Of a stretch of DNA of 64,000 bases, positions 42,568 through 51,800 are shown piece after piece. The position numbers and the translations under genes were made by a program. Position 1 is the stretch's first letter; each line of letters opens with the position of its first letter. Source of the DNA: Pseudomonadota bacterium (GTDB lineage Bacteria > Pseudomonadota > Gammaproteobacteria > Burkholderiales > Burkholderiaceae_E); assembly GCA_023388075.1 (NCBI GenBank), contig JAEWGX010000117.1, forward strand, positions 1 through 64,000, in the 5' to 3' direction. A model generated the notes under the pieces. That model saw only the letters and a program-made list of their open reading frames with translations, made no database searches and was not told the DNA's origin.

Positions 42568-44109
42568 CTATTGCGCGCGCCGCAGGCTGCGGCGCACGAA
42601 GCGGGCCGGGTCGATCGCGTCGGCGAGCTCCGGCTCCACGACCGGTGGTTCCCGCGCGGCCAGCGCCGCCACCACCTCCGCGCCGAGCACGGACCAGAGC
42701 AGGCCGCGCCCGCCCATGCCGGTCAGCAGATAGAGTCCTTCCCGACGCGGCAGCGCAAGCCGATCGTTGCGCTGGTGCCGTTCGCGCGCCGCTTCGATCG
42801 CCGCCATGTCGGGGACTGCGCCGGCCATGGGGAGGTTGTCGCGCAGGAGCAGCCGCTCGGCCGGCGGCGAAAGCCGCCATGACCAATGGTCGCTCGCGCC
42901 CGGAAGCCGCCGGCTCCAGGCGGCGAGCAGCGCCCTGGTCGTGCTCGCTGCGGTATCCGCCGCGCCGGCCGGCACCGGCCCCAGCACGCACGCGCGCCCG
43001 GGCCACTCGAGCCGATAGCCATCGATGCCGAGCACCGGTGCGGCCCGCGGCGCGGCGTCCTCGTCCGCCGCCGCGGACGGTTGCGGCGGCCTCGCGGACG
43101 GATGGCCCACCAGCACCTGCAGCGGTCTTCGCCTCAGGGGGCCGCTCGCCCGCGCGTCCAGGCCGGCCAGCTCGAAGGCGTGTGCCTGGTTGGCCAGCAC
43201 CAGCACCGGTGCGCCGGCAATCTCGGCATTGCATGCGTCGAGCGCGAGCCAGCGGCCACCGTCGCGGCGGATCGCGGCGACGCCGGTGGCGAGGCGAAGA
43301 CTGACCTCCGGCTGCGTCGCGACCCGCCGCCACCAGCGCGCCGGGTCGATCGTGGCGCAGCCAGGGAACCAGAGGCCGGAGTGGCCGTCGATGCCGTGCG
43401 CCGCCGCGCTGGAGCGCTCGACCGCCTGCACGACCGCCGCCGGCAAGCCGGCTGCCCGTCCCCGGGCCTCGGCGAGCGGCATGGCCTGGAAGCGACCGCC
43501 GATCGCGAGGGCGGTGCCGATCCGGGCGCCGAGCCGTCCCGATGCGAGCAGCGCGGCGACGAGCAGCCGCGAGCGGCGATCGTCGCCGGGAGAGAGGGCG
43601 GGATGCTGGGCGAGCAGCGGGATGTCGGCCACCACGCCTCCCGGACGCTCGGCCTGCTCGAGCACCGTGACCCGCCAACCGCGGCGTGCGAGCGCATCGG
43701 TGACGGCGCATCCGGCCAGGCCGGCGCCCACGACGATCGCCTCGCGCGGCGCTGCGGCTCCTGCGATCACCGGCGCATCGCGCCAGTCGGCGAGCTCGCG
43801 CATCAGGCGCTGCCTGCTGCGGCGCGAGAGCCGGTCGGCCACCAGCACCCAGGCACGGCCGGCTTCGAGCTCGATCCGCTGCAGCCCGCGCACCGGCGGC
43901 GGCCAGTCTCGCAGTTGCGGCGACCAGTCGGGCGGCGGCGGTTCCGGCAGTGCCCACCACGCCGTCGGACCCTGCGCGGGCGTGGACTCCAGGAGAACGC
44001 GGCCACTCCCGGACGCGGCGGTGATTTCGTCGCGGTGGTCCGCGGTCGCCGACAGGTCCAGCGACCGGCGGCGGCTGGCGCGCGACGGCAAGTCTGCGGG
44101 CGGTTGCAT
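42568..44109 (-). CDS. FAD-dependent oxidoreductase resembling the MnmC C-terminal domain
   Basis: 513 aa. The FAD motif VVGAGLAGCAVTDALARRG begins near residue 125, and the protein ends with the MnmC-like block YLLTGMGGRGLLWSVLGAEVV. MnmC(o) oxidises the glycine arm of cmnm5(s2)U34 in tRNA. Bifunctional MnmC has an N-terminal methyltransferase of about 240 residues; here the first about 120 residues lack a methyltransferase GxGxG motif and are not recognised. So this is either an MnmC oxidoreductase working with a separate methyltransferase or a related amino-acid oxidase. Confidence 0.75.
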   Translation of the reverse strand: MQPPADLPSRASRRRSLDLSATADHRDEITAASGSGRVLLESTPAQGPTAWWALPEPPPPDWSPQLRDWPPPVRGLQRIELEAGRAWVLVADRLSRRSRQRLMRELADWRDAPVIAGAAAPREAIVVGAGLAGCAVTDALARRGWRVTVLEQAERPGGVVADIPLLAQHPALSPGDDRRSRLLVAALLASGRLGARIGTALAIGGRFQAMPLAEARGRAAGLPAAVVQAVERSSAAAHGIDGHSGLWFPGCATIDPARWWRRVATQPEVSLRLATGVAAIRRDGGRWLALDACNAEIAGAPVLVLANQAHAFELAGLDARASGPLRRRPLQVLVGHPSARPPQPSAAADEDAAPRAAPVLGIDGYRLEWPGRACVLGPVPAGAADTAASTTRALLAAWSRRLPGASDHWSWRLSPPAERLLLRDNLPMAGAVPDMAAIEAARERHQRNDRLALPRREGLYLLTGMGGRGLLWSVLGAEVVAALAAREPPVVEPELADAIDPARFVRRSLRRAQ

Positions 44110-44228
44110 TCTCCGAGAATACCAAGGAGCATGGAGCCGTCAGGAAGCCAGCGAGCGCGCGATCGAGTCGATGCCTACCAATCCCAGGGCCGGATGGCCC
44201 GCCACGCGGCGATGACGGTCCGGCGGTC

Positions 44229-45146
44229 ATGGCGGACTGGCTGAGCAACCGGCGCGCGATAGTCACCGGCGCTGCGCGCGGGATCGGCTTCGCGGTGGCG
44301 CAGTCGCTGGCCTTGCTCGGGGCCCGGGTGCTGATGGTGGACAACGGCTGCGCCGTGGATGGCACGGCCGAAGATCCGGCGGTCACGGAGCTGGCGGCAG
44401 GCCGTGTCCCCGGCGCCGTCCCGCTGGTCATCGACCTTGCCGCCCCCGGTAGTGGCGCTCGGGTGGTCGAGGCCGCCTGCGAGGCCTTCGGCGGCGTGGA
44501 TCTCATCGTCCATGCGGCCGGCGTGATCACGCCACGGGACGGATCCCTTCACGGCAGGGCGGCCTTCGAGCACGTCGCCCGCGTGGATCTCTACGCCGCC
44601 ATCGAGTTGCTCGACGCGGCAGTGCCGCTGATGCAGGCCCAGGTGCGCGACGGCCGGCTGCCCGGCGCGATCGTCACCCTGGTGTCCGCCGAAGCCGCCT
44701 ATGGCGATCCGGAGCTCTGGGCGGAAGCGGCCAGCAAGGCGGCGCTGCTCAGCCTGACCCGGTCGCTCAGCCATCGACTCGCTGCCTCCGGCATCGGCTG
44801 CAACGCCGTCATCCCGATGGCCGGCACCCGCCAGGTCGATGCCAGGCTGCGCTACGGTGCCGAGCGCGAGGCGCATCATCGGCTGATGAAGCCGCTTGCG
44901 CCAAGCTGCGTCGCCAACCTGATCGCCTGGCTCTGCACGCCGCTCGCCGCGGGCATCACCGGGCAGCTCTACATGGCCCGGGGACGCGAGATCCTGATCT
45001 TCTCGCAAGCGAGGCCGGCAGACTCCTTCTTCCAGTCGCAGCTCTTCGAGCCGGACGAGCTCGCCCAGTCGATGCGGGCGATCCGGCGCGAGCTGACCGA
45101 CGACTGGACGGCGATCGATGCGTTCGGCAACGATCCGGTGCCTTGA
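44229..45146 (+). CDS. SDR-family protein lacking the catalytic tyrosine
   Basis: 305 aa. The NAD(P) motif TGAARGIG (13-20) and HAAG (95-98) place it in the classical short-chain dehydrogenases. The active-site Ser is S153 and the Lys is K170, but the Tyr position between them (166) is Glu, in the sequence LWAEAASKAAL. The C-terminal GQLYMARGREILIFSQARP tail matches a subgroup associated with acyl or hydroxyacyl metabolism. It lies 60 nt upstream of the uracil-catabolism gene urc1 on the same strand. It may bind substrate or a partner without reducing it, or use a different base. Confidence 0.85.
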   Translation: MADWLSNRRAIVTGAARGIGFAVAQSLALLGARVLMVDNGCAVDGTAEDPAVTELAAGRVPGAVPLVIDLAAPGSGARVVEAACEAFGGVDLIVHAAGVITPRDGSLHGRAAFEHVARVDLYAAIELLDAAVPLMQAQVRDGRLPGAIVTLVSAEAAYGDPELWAEAASKAALLSLTRSLSHRLAASGIGCNAVIPMAGTRQVDARLRYGAEREAHHRLMKPLAPSCVANLIAWLCTPLAAGITGQLYMARGREILIFSQARPADSFFQSQLFEPDELAQSMRAIRRELTDDWTAIDAFGNDPVP

Positions 45147-45206
45147 GGGCGCTCCCCGGGCCGCGCCGCGCCCGGCCCGCCGCGATCTGCTAACCTGCCA
45201 TCAATC

Positions 45207-46502
45207 ATGACCGATCAGACATCCGACGCAGTCGAGGCAGTGCCGCAGCCCGCCGTTGGGCACATCCGCCTCACGTCCCATCCCGGCGGCGACGGTGCCG
45301 GCAGCACGCCCGCGGTGTCCTGGGGCGCGCCGGACGCAGCCGCGCGCGGGCCGGTGGTGGGAACCACCTCGAGCCGTGCGCACCGCAACGTGATCGGCAC
45401 GCACTCGGGCTCCTACGGAATCTACCGGGCGCTCGCGGTTGCGGCGGGTTCGCTGCGCAAGGCTCATCGGGCCGATCTCACGGACACGATGCCGACGGAT
45501 GCCATCGGCCCGCATCCGGCGTGGTTCGACCCGGAGCGGATCGTTTCGCTCGATCCTTTCGGGGCCACGGTGGCCGATGTCTTCCGCGACCAGATCGCCG
45601 CTGGCGTCGACATCAGGCCGACCATCGCGGTGACCAAGGCCCACATCGAGCTGCCCGAAGTCAAGGATGCGGTCCGACAGGGTCGGCTGCAACCCGACGG
45701 ACGCGTGCTGCTCGCGAGCGGCGCGGCGGTGGTGACCAAGGCGGCGATCGAGCCGGTCTGGTGGCTGCCGGGCGTCGCGCGCCGGTTCGGCTGCAGCGAA
45801 GCGGCGCTGCGCCGCAGCCTCTTCGAGGAGACCGGCGGCATGTACCCGGAGCTGGTGACCCGCAGCGACCTCGAGGTGTTCCTGCCGCCGATCGGGGGCC
45901 AGACCATCTACATCCTGGGCACGCCGTCGCATCTCGCGGATCCTTCGGTCACGCTCACCTGTCGGGTGCACGACGAGTGCAACGGCTCGGACGTGTTCGG
46001 CTCGGACATCTGCACCTGCCGTCCCTATCTCACCCACGCGATCGAGGAATGCATCCGCGGTGCCCAGCAGGGTGGCGTAGGGCTCATCGTCTATTCGCGC
46101 AAGGAGGGCAGGGCGCTCGGCGAAGTCACCAAGTTCCTGGTCTACAACGCGCGCAAGCGTCAGGCGGGCGGCGATTCCGCCGACAAGTACTTCCTGCGCA
46201 CGGAGTGCGTCGCGGGCGTGCAGGACATGCGATTCCAGGAACTCATGCCGGATGCGCTGCACTGGCTCGGCGTGCGCCGCATCCATCGCCTGGTTTCCAT
46301 GAGCAACATGAAGTACGACGCGATCACCCGCTCGGGCATCGAGGTGGATGAGCGGATCAGCATCCCGGAGGAGCTGGTGCCGGCGGACGCGCGCGTCGAG
46401 ATCGAGGCGAAGCTGGCGGCGGGGTACTTTTCGACCGGCGACGCACCTGCCGCCGAGGCGCTCGCGCAGGTCAAGGGGCGGGGGCTCGGTGAGACTCCAT
46501 GA
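45207..46502 (+). CDS. urc1: GTP cyclohydrolase II-like protein of the URC uracil-catabolism pathway
   Basis: 431 aa, about twice the size of RibA. The C-terminal half holds the RibA-type zinc site: DECNGSDVFGSDICTC gives three Cys. The following EGRALGEVTKF replaces the usual RGIGL segment of true GTP cyclohydrolase II. This is the form found next to DUF1688 and uracil phosphoribosyltransferase in bacteria and fungi (URC1), where uracil is broken down by way of a ribosylated intermediate. The next two genes are exactly those partners. No ribosome-binding site is seen; a TAACCT lies 10 nt before the ATG. Confidence 0.88.
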   Translation: MTDQTSDAVEAVPQPAVGHIRLTSHPGGDGAGSTPAVSWGAPDAAARGPVVGTTSSRAHRNVIGTHSGSYGIYRALAVAAGSLRKAHRADLTDTMPTDAIGPHPAWFDPERIVSLDPFGATVADVFRDQIAAGVDIRPTIAVTKAHIELPEVKDAVRQGRLQPDGRVLLASGAAVVTKAAIEPVWWLPGVARRFGCSEAALRRSLFEETGGMYPELVTRSDLEVFLPPIGGQTIYILGTPSHLADPSVTLTCRVHDECNGSDVFGSDICTCRPYLTHAIEECIRGAQQGGVGLIVYSRKEGRALGEVTKFLVYNARKRQAGGDSADKYFLRTECVAGVQDMRFQELMPDALHWLGVRRIHRLVSMSNMKYDAITRSGIEVDERISIPEELVPADARVEIEAKLAAGYFSTGDAPAAEALAQVKGRGLGETP

Positions 46503-46535
46503 GCCCCAACGTCGGCGCGACGTTCTAGAGGGCCG

Positions 46536-47831
46536 ATGATTCCGTCGGTTCCCCGGCGGAGGACGTCGTCGGACCCGCAGCTCCACGCCGCGATCGCTCG
46601 CCTGCGCGCGCCGGCGGAGATCCGTGATCGCTGCCGGCGCATCCTCGACGGTGTCGCCGCGGGGGATTCCGCGTTCTTCCGCGTCGATCGCTCGCGTCTC
46701 GACGACGCGGCCGAGCGTGTGGCTGCGCTCACCCGCCGGCGCTATCCCGACCTGGTGGTTCCCCTCCACAGCCGCTGGCGGCACTTCGAGGTGGGCGGCT
46801 TCGACCGCCACGCCCGGCTGCGCGCGGACCTGCTTGCCGCCTGTCGCGGCGATGCCCGCGTGGTGGCTCGCGCGCTCGTCGATCTCGCGGTGGTGAGCGT
46901 GCTGCTCGATGCCGGCGCCGGAGCGGCCTGGCGCTATCGGGAGGGCGGAGCGGGGAAGGCGGCGAGCGAGCGTCAGGCATGGGGCCGTTCGGAGGGCTTG
47001 GCGATCGCGAGTCTCGACGGCTTCCGGGCGGGCGCGTTTTCTTCCGACCCTGACGTGCCGTGGCGCGTCGACGCCGCCGCGTTGTCGGCGCTCACCGAGG
47101 CCGACCTCGCCCGCGTCTTCCAGTCCGGGCCCGACAATCCGCTGCTCGGGCTTGCCGGGCGCACCCGTCTCGTGAATGCGCTCGGCCGCGCGCTGGCCGC
47201 GGACCCCGTCCGTTTCGGTCTCGACGGGCGCCCCGGCGGGCTCGTCGACAGCCTCGCGCCCGAGGGCGCCGCGACGGTGTCCGCGGTCGCCCTGCTGGAC
47301 TCGCTCCTGGTCGGATTCGCCGACATCTGGCCAAGCGGACAGTCGCTCGGCGGCGTGGCGCTCGGCGACTGCTGGCGGCACAGACTCGCCACGCCGCCCG
47401 GCTACTCGGAGCCGGACGCCGGCTGGGTGCCGTTTCACAAGCTGTCCCAGTGGCTCGCCTACTCGCTGCTGGAGCCGTTCGACTGGGCCGGCATCCCGGT
47501 GCAGGAGAGCGATGCGCTCACCGCACTGCCGGAGTATCGAAACGGCGGTCTTCTGATCGATACCGGCGTGCTCCGCCTGCTCGATCCGCGCTCGGCCGCC
47601 CGGCCGCAGCCGGTGGACGGCGAGCTCGTGGTCGAATGGCGCGCCCTCACCGTCGCGCTCGTCGACGAGCTGGCCGATCGCGTGCGGGCGCGGCTTTCCG
47701 CGAGCGCCGAGGCGCTGCCGCTCGCGGCGGTGCTGGAGGGCGGCACATGGGCGGCGGGGCGCGAGATGGCCTTCGAGTTGCGCGGCGGCGAGCCGCCACT
47801 CGCCATCGCAAGCGACGGTACCGTCTTCTGA
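46536..47831 (+). CDS. urc4: DUF1688 / URC4-urg3 family uracil catabolism protein
   Basis: 431 aa. The family is recognised from VPLHSRWRHFEVGG, then LDSLLVGFADIWPSG, WVPFHKLSQWLAYSLLEP and GGLLIDTGVLRLLD. URC4 is needed for the URC uracil pathway in yeasts; its exact reaction is not known to me. It lies between the GTP cyclohydrolase II-like gene (33 nt) and upp (49 nt), all on the same strand. GC content and codon use match the neighbours. Confidence 0.9.
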   Translation: MIPSVPRRRTSSDPQLHAAIARLRAPAEIRDRCRRILDGVAAGDSAFFRVDRSRLDDAAERVAALTRRRYPDLVVPLHSRWRHFEVGGFDRHARLRADLLAACRGDARVVARALVDLAVVSVLLDAGAGAAWRYREGGAGKAASERQAWGRSEGLAIASLDGFRAGAFSSDPDVPWRVDAAALSALTEADLARVFQSGPDNPLLGLAGRTRLVNALGRALAADPVRFGLDGRPGGLVDSLAPEGAATVSAVALLDSLLVGFADIWPSGQSLGGVALGDCWRHRLATPPGYSEPDAGWVPFHKLSQWLAYSLLEPFDWAGIPVQESDALTALPEYRNGGLLIDTGVLRLLDPRSAARPQPVDGELVVEWRALTVALVDELADRVRARLSASAEALPLAAVLEGGTWAAGREMAFELRGGEPPLAIASDGTVF

Positions 47832-47880
47832 GCGCCCGTCGCAGGATTTTCAGACAGCATCTCTCCGAGGGGAACCGAGC

Positions 47881-48552
47881 ATGGATCAAGCAAGCACCAC
47901 TTCGGGACCGACGCCGTCGTCGGCCGGGCAGGTCGTCGTCGTCGACCATCCACTGGTGCAGCACAAGCTCACGCTCCTCAGGCGGGTGGAGACCAGCACC
48001 AACAGCTTCCGGCGCCTGCTCTCGGAGCTGAGCGCGCTGCTCGCCTACGAGGTTCTGCGCGACATGCCGATGCACGACGTCACCATCGACACGCCGCTCG
48101 AGCGCATGAATGCGCGACTGATCGATGGCAAGAAGGTCTGCCTGGTGTCGATCCTGCGCGCCGGCGCGGGCATCCTGGACGGATTCCTGTCGGTGGTGCC
48201 CGGCGCGCGAGTGGGGCACATCGGTCTCTACCGCGATCCGAAGACGCTCGTCGCGGTGGAGTACTACTTCAAGATGCCGCCGGCGATGAACGAGCGCGAC
48301 GTGATCGTGGTGGACCCGATGCTGGCCACCGGCAACTCGGCAGTGGCCGCCGTGGACCGTCTGAAGGAGATCGGCCCGCGCTCGATCAAGTTCGTCTGCC
48401 TCCTGACCGCGCCGGAGGGAATTCGCACGTTCCATCAGCATCATCCGGACGTGCCGATCTTCACCGCCGCCATCGACCGGCAGCTCAACGAGCACGGCTA
48501 TATCCTGCCGGGCCTGGGCGACGCCGGGGACCGGATCTTCGGCACGAAGTAG
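47881..48552 (+). CDS. upp: Uracil phosphoribosyltransferase
   Basis: 223 aa. It joins uracil to PRPP to form UMP. The signature VVDPMLATGNSAVAAVDRLKEIG is the PRPP loop, and the uracil-binding YILPGLGDAGDR is at the C-terminus. GAGGGG precedes the ATG. As third gene of the URC cluster (the URC6 role), it likely feeds uracil into that catabolic route as well as salvage. Confidence 0.95.
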   Translation: MDQASTTSGPTPSSAGQVVVVDHPLVQHKLTLLRRVETSTNSFRRLLSELSALLAYEVLRDMPMHDVTIDTPLERMNARLIDGKKVCLVSILRAGAGILDGFLSVVPGARVGHIGLYRDPKTLVAVEYYFKMPPAMNERDVIVVDPMLATGNSAVAAVDRLKEIGPRSIKFVCLLTAPEGIRTFHQHHPDVPIFTAAIDRQLNEHGYILPGLGDAGDRIFGTK

Positions 48553-48561
48553 CATTGCAGG

Positions 48562-49989
48562 ATGACTGAGAAAGGACGGCAGGGCGGCCCGGCCGCCAGG
48601 GCGTCGCACGACTTCGACCTCTTCGTGATCGGCGGCGGCTCCGGCGGCGTGCGCGCGGCGCGGATCGCGGCAGGCCATGGCGCCCGGGTCGCGGTCGCCG
48701 AGGAGTATCGTTTCGGCGGGACGTGCGTGATCCGTGGCTGCGTGCCGAAAAAGCTCCTGGTGTACGCGGCGCGCTTCGCGGACGAGTTCGAGGACGCAGC
48801 CGGCTTCGGCTGGACTGTCGGCGAGCGGGCGTTCGACTGGAACGCGCTGATCGCCGCCAAGGACCGCGAGATCGGGCGACTCGAAGGCATCTATGCCGGC
48901 AACCTGGAGAAGGCGGGGGTCACGCTCTTCGCCGAGCGCGCGACGCTCACCGGCCCGAACCGCGTGAGGCTCGCGTCGGGGCGCGAGATCACAGCGGGGC
49001 GCATCCTGGTGGCCACCGGCGGGCGGCCCGTGATGCCGAGGGAGCTGACCGGCATCGAGCATGCGATCAGCTCCAACGAGGCCTTCGACCTGGATGCGTT
49101 TCCCCGGCGCATCGTCATCGTGGGCGGCGGCTACATCAGCCTGGAGTTCGCCGGCATCTTCGCCGGACTCGGCGCCGAGGTCACGGTGCTGCACCGGGGA
49201 AACCGGCTGCTGCGCGGCTTCGATGAGGACCTGGCCGAGGGCGTGCTGCAGGCCTACCGGGCGCGCGGCATCGAGGTGGAGCTCGCGAGCGGCCTGCTGT
49301 CGCTCTCGCGGGCCTCGGCCGGAAGCCCGATACAGGCGACACTGACCACCGGCGCCTCGCTGGAAGCGGACCAGGTGATGATGGCGATCGGCCGCGTGCC
49401 CAACGTGGAGGGGCTCGGGCTCGAGGATATCGGCGTCCAGACCGATGGCCAGGGCGCAATCGTGGTCGACGCGCTGTCGCGCAGCAGCGTGCCCTCCGTG
49501 TACGCGATCGGCGACGTGACCCACCGGCTGAACCTCACGCCGGTCGCGATCCGCGAAGGCCACGCCTTCGCGGACACCGCGTTCGGCGACCGGCCCTGGG
49601 CGGTCGACTACGACCACATCCCGACGGCGGTGTTCTCGACACCGGAGATCGGCACGGTCGGCCTGTGCGAAGCGGATGCGATCGAGCGCTTCGCCGTGGT
49701 CGATGTCTACCGGGCGAGTTTCCGCACGCTCAAGGCGACGCTTTCGGGAAGCGCCGAGCGGATGCTGATGAAGGTGCTGGTCGACGGCAGCAGCGACCGG
49801 CTGGTCGGCGTGCACCTGCTCGGTCCGGACGCGGCCGAGCTGGTGCAGGTGATCGCGACGCTCCTGCGGCTCGGCGCCACCAAGCGCGACCTCGACGCGA
49901 CGATGCCGCTGCATCCGTCGAGCGCCGAGGAGCTGATGACGCTGCGCACGCGCAGCGCGCGCTATGTCGACGGCGCGCGGGTCGAATAG
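48562..49989 (+). CDS. gor: Glutathione-disulfide reductase
   Basis: 475 aa flavoprotein disulfide reductase. The FAD motif is VIGGGSGGVRAARIA, the redox cysteines are in GGTCVIRGCVPKK, the NADPH motif is VGGGYISLEFAGIFAGLG, and the active-site His/Glu pair is in HPSSAEELMT. It reduces glutathione disulfide with NADPH. It starts 10 nt after upp and converges with the Rieske hydroxylase small subunit. Its presence shows the cell makes glutathione, so a true gshA/gshB pair is expected elsewhere. Confidence 0.94.
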   Translation: MTEKGRQGGPAARASHDFDLFVIGGGSGGVRAARIAAGHGARVAVAEEYRFGGTCVIRGCVPKKLLVYAARFADEFEDAAGFGWTVGERAFDWNALIAAKDREIGRLEGIYAGNLEKAGVTLFAERATLTGPNRVRLASGREITAGRILVATGGRPVMPRELTGIEHAISSNEAFDLDAFPRRIVIVGGGYISLEFAGIFAGLGAEVTVLHRGNRLLRGFDEDLAEGVLQAYRARGIEVELASGLLSLSRASAGSPIQATLTTGASLEADQVMMAIGRVPNVEGLGLEDIGVQTDGQGAIVVDALSRSSVPSVYAIGDVTHRLNLTPVAIREGHAFADTAFGDRPWAVDYDHIPTAVFSTPEIGTVGLCEADAIERFAVVDVYRASFRTLKATLSGSAERMLMKVLVDGSSDRLVGVHLLGPDAAELVQVIATLLRLGATKRDLDATMPLHPSSAEELMTLRTRSARYVDGARVE

Positions 49990-50013
49990 GCGAGCCGATA
50001 GAGCGCAAGCCGC

Positions 50014-50547
50014 TCAGATCGGATAGATCAGCGAGTTCGGCAACAGGTCGTTGTCGAAGATGCACAGGCGCTGCGAGAAGCGCAATCCCTGCGGCGTGGG
50101 CACTACCCGGTCGACGTAGCGCCCGACGCTCAGGATCTCCGGCATCGCGTCGCGTCTGGTGCGCACCACCACGTAGCTGGCTTCGCTCAGGATCGCGTCG
50201 CCTTCGCGTCCCAGGATCATCGGGGCCGCGGTCACGTGGCGCTGGTGATACGGGTCATGGAAGATGGTGTCCGTCGCGCCGACCACACGATCCCGCAGCA
50301 TGCCGCGGCTCTCCAGCGCGATCGTCGCGAGCGGCAGGCCACGGTCGTGGTTCTCGCGGGACTGCACCTTGTAGACCGCCTCCTCGGTGAAGAAATCCGG
50401 CCAGCGAGCGAACTCGCCCAGGTCGAGCGCCCGCCCGTAGTCGGCGTAGAGGGCCTGCAGGCGGAACCAGACAGCCACGTCGCCGGCGTCCGAGGCGCCT
50501 GCCGAAGGCGCCGGCACGCCGGTGGCCGGTGCTTCCGGCGCGTTCAT
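50014..50547 (-). CDS. Aromatic-ring-hydroxylating dioxygenase/monooxygenase small (beta) subunit
   Basis: 177 aa, SnoaL/NTF2-like fold. It has YADYGRALDLGEFARWPDFFTEEAVY near residue 35-60 and HDPYHQRHV, typical of ring-hydroxylase beta subunits. It supports the structure of the alpha subunit, whose stop overlaps this start by 4 nt. The gene converges with gor. Confidence 0.9.
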   Translation of the reverse strand: MNAPEAPATGVPAPSAGASDAGDVAVWFRLQALYADYGRALDLGEFARWPDFFTEEAVYKVQSRENHDRGLPLATIALESRGMLRDRVVGATDTIFHDPYHQRHVTAAPMILGREGDAILSEASYVVVRTRRDAMPEILSVGRYVDRVVPTPQGLRFSQRLCIFDNDLLPNSLIYPI

Positions 50548-51800
50548 CGGCCCATCACCTTGCGCCAGTAGCCATACATGCCGCGGATCAGGGTCTCCGT
50601 GACCATGTGGTCGGTCGGCTTCGCGTCGAGCCCGTCGAGCTCGCTCACGGTGTGCGCGTCGGGGTTGCCCTCGAAGGCCTCCTGGGCGAACGCGATCACC
50701 TCGCCGTCGTCGGCGGACACGAAGCCCGCCGGCCCGAAGAGATTCGCCTGGCGCAGCCGGCGCCGTGTCATCTCCGGCGAGTCGTCGACGAAGCCGAAAT
50801 GGGTCCAGACGAAGTCGAAGACACCGGGGGCGATCGGCTGCAGGTGACGCGTGCTGAGCGAATTCACCTGCTGCTGGATGATGACGCTGGGAAAGAGGGT
50901 GGTCATCACCACGGTCGGCCCGTTCCACCACGGCTCCGGCACGACGTCGAGCAGTCGCTCGTCATGCAGCTTCATCGATTCCCGGAAGCTGGTGACGCCC
51001 TTGGTGACGTCTCCGGCGCCGCCTTCGTTGCGGCGCGACACCATCGCGGCATGGCGGTGATGCCGGTCCATCACCATCTGGCTGCGCTGGTCCGCGCGCC
51101 AGAGGCCGAAGGTCACGAACCAGGTGTGCAGCAGGCCCGGATGGTAGGGATCCTTGATGTTCTCCTGCATCAGCTTCCAGTTGGCGGGGATGCGCTGGCG
51201 GTTGTAGCCGAGCAGGCGAAGCTCCCGATGGCCGAAGACGCGGTCCAGATAGTGCAGCACCTCGGGACCGACGAAGTCCTCGAACGGCTCGACGTCATGG
51301 TCGAAGCTGGCGAATACGATCCCGCCGCGGCGCGCGACCCGCAGGCGGTTGAGCCCGTGCTCCGAGAGCTTGAAATCCGGCGGCATGCCGCCGTTGATGC
51401 GTCCGTCCTGGCGCACGCCGCGCCGGAACGGCAGCCCGATCAGGTTGCCCTTCAGGTCGTAGTTCCACTGGTGATACGGGCAGACGAAATCCTTCACGGT
51501 GCCGTGCCGTTCGCGGCAGAAGGCGACGCCGCGGTGAGCGCAGCGGTTCTCCACGACGGAGATGCCGCCCTCCTTGTCGCGCACCATGATGACGCTGCGC
51601 TGGCCCACCGCCGTGCGCTTGAAATTGCCGGGCTCGGGGATCTCGCATTCGAGGCCGACGTAGCACCAGTGGCCGCGATGGAAGAAGCGCTCCATCTCCT
51701 CGCCGAAGACGGCCGGGTCGGTGTACACCCAGCCGGGGACGCGGCTCGCCGGTGCGTCGCCCCAGCGCGAGGCTGGCCGAAGCTCGCCCGGTGCGTTCAC
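50544..51800 (-). CDS. Rieske aromatic-ring-hydroxylating oxygenase large (alpha) subunit
   Basis: 418 aa from a GTG start. The Rieske cluster ligands are C-x-H (in ENRCAHRGV) and C-x2-H (CPYHQW). The mononuclear iron region shows DPYHPGLLH. It lies between gentisate 1,2-dioxygenase and the beta subunit with 4-nt overlaps at both ends. The order resembles salicylate 5-hydroxylase (NagG/NagH) feeding gentisate dioxygenase, so salicylate, anthranilate or a related benzoate is the likely substrate. No ferredoxin or reductase gene is adjacent. Confidence 0.9.
   Translation of the reverse strand: MNAPGELRPASRWGDAPASRVPGWVYTDPAVFGEEMERFFHRGHWCYVGLECEIPEPGNFKRTAVGQRSVIMVRDKEGGISVVENRCAHRGVAFCRERHGTVKDFVCPYHQWNYDLKGNLIGLPFRRGVRQDGRINGGMPPDFKLSEHGLNRLRVARRGGIVFASFDHDVEPFEDFVGPEVLHYLDRVFGHRELRLLGYNRQRIPANWKLMQENIKDPYHPGLLHTWFVTFGLWRADQRSQMVMDRHHRHAAMVSRRNEGGAGDVTKGVTSFRESMKLHDERLLDVVPEPWWNGPTVVMTTLFPSVIIQQQVNSLSTRHLQPIAPGVFDFVWTHFGFVDDSPEMTRRRLRQANLFGPAGFVSADDGEVIAFAQEAFEGNPDAHTVSELDGLDAKPTDHMVTETLIRGMYGYWRKVMGR

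Noticed and set aside
45201..49914. Long minus-strand frames opposite the URC genes, upp and gor
   Set aside because: The plus-strand genes have clear catalytic motifs; the antisense frames are low-complexity Arg/Gly/Ala sequence.
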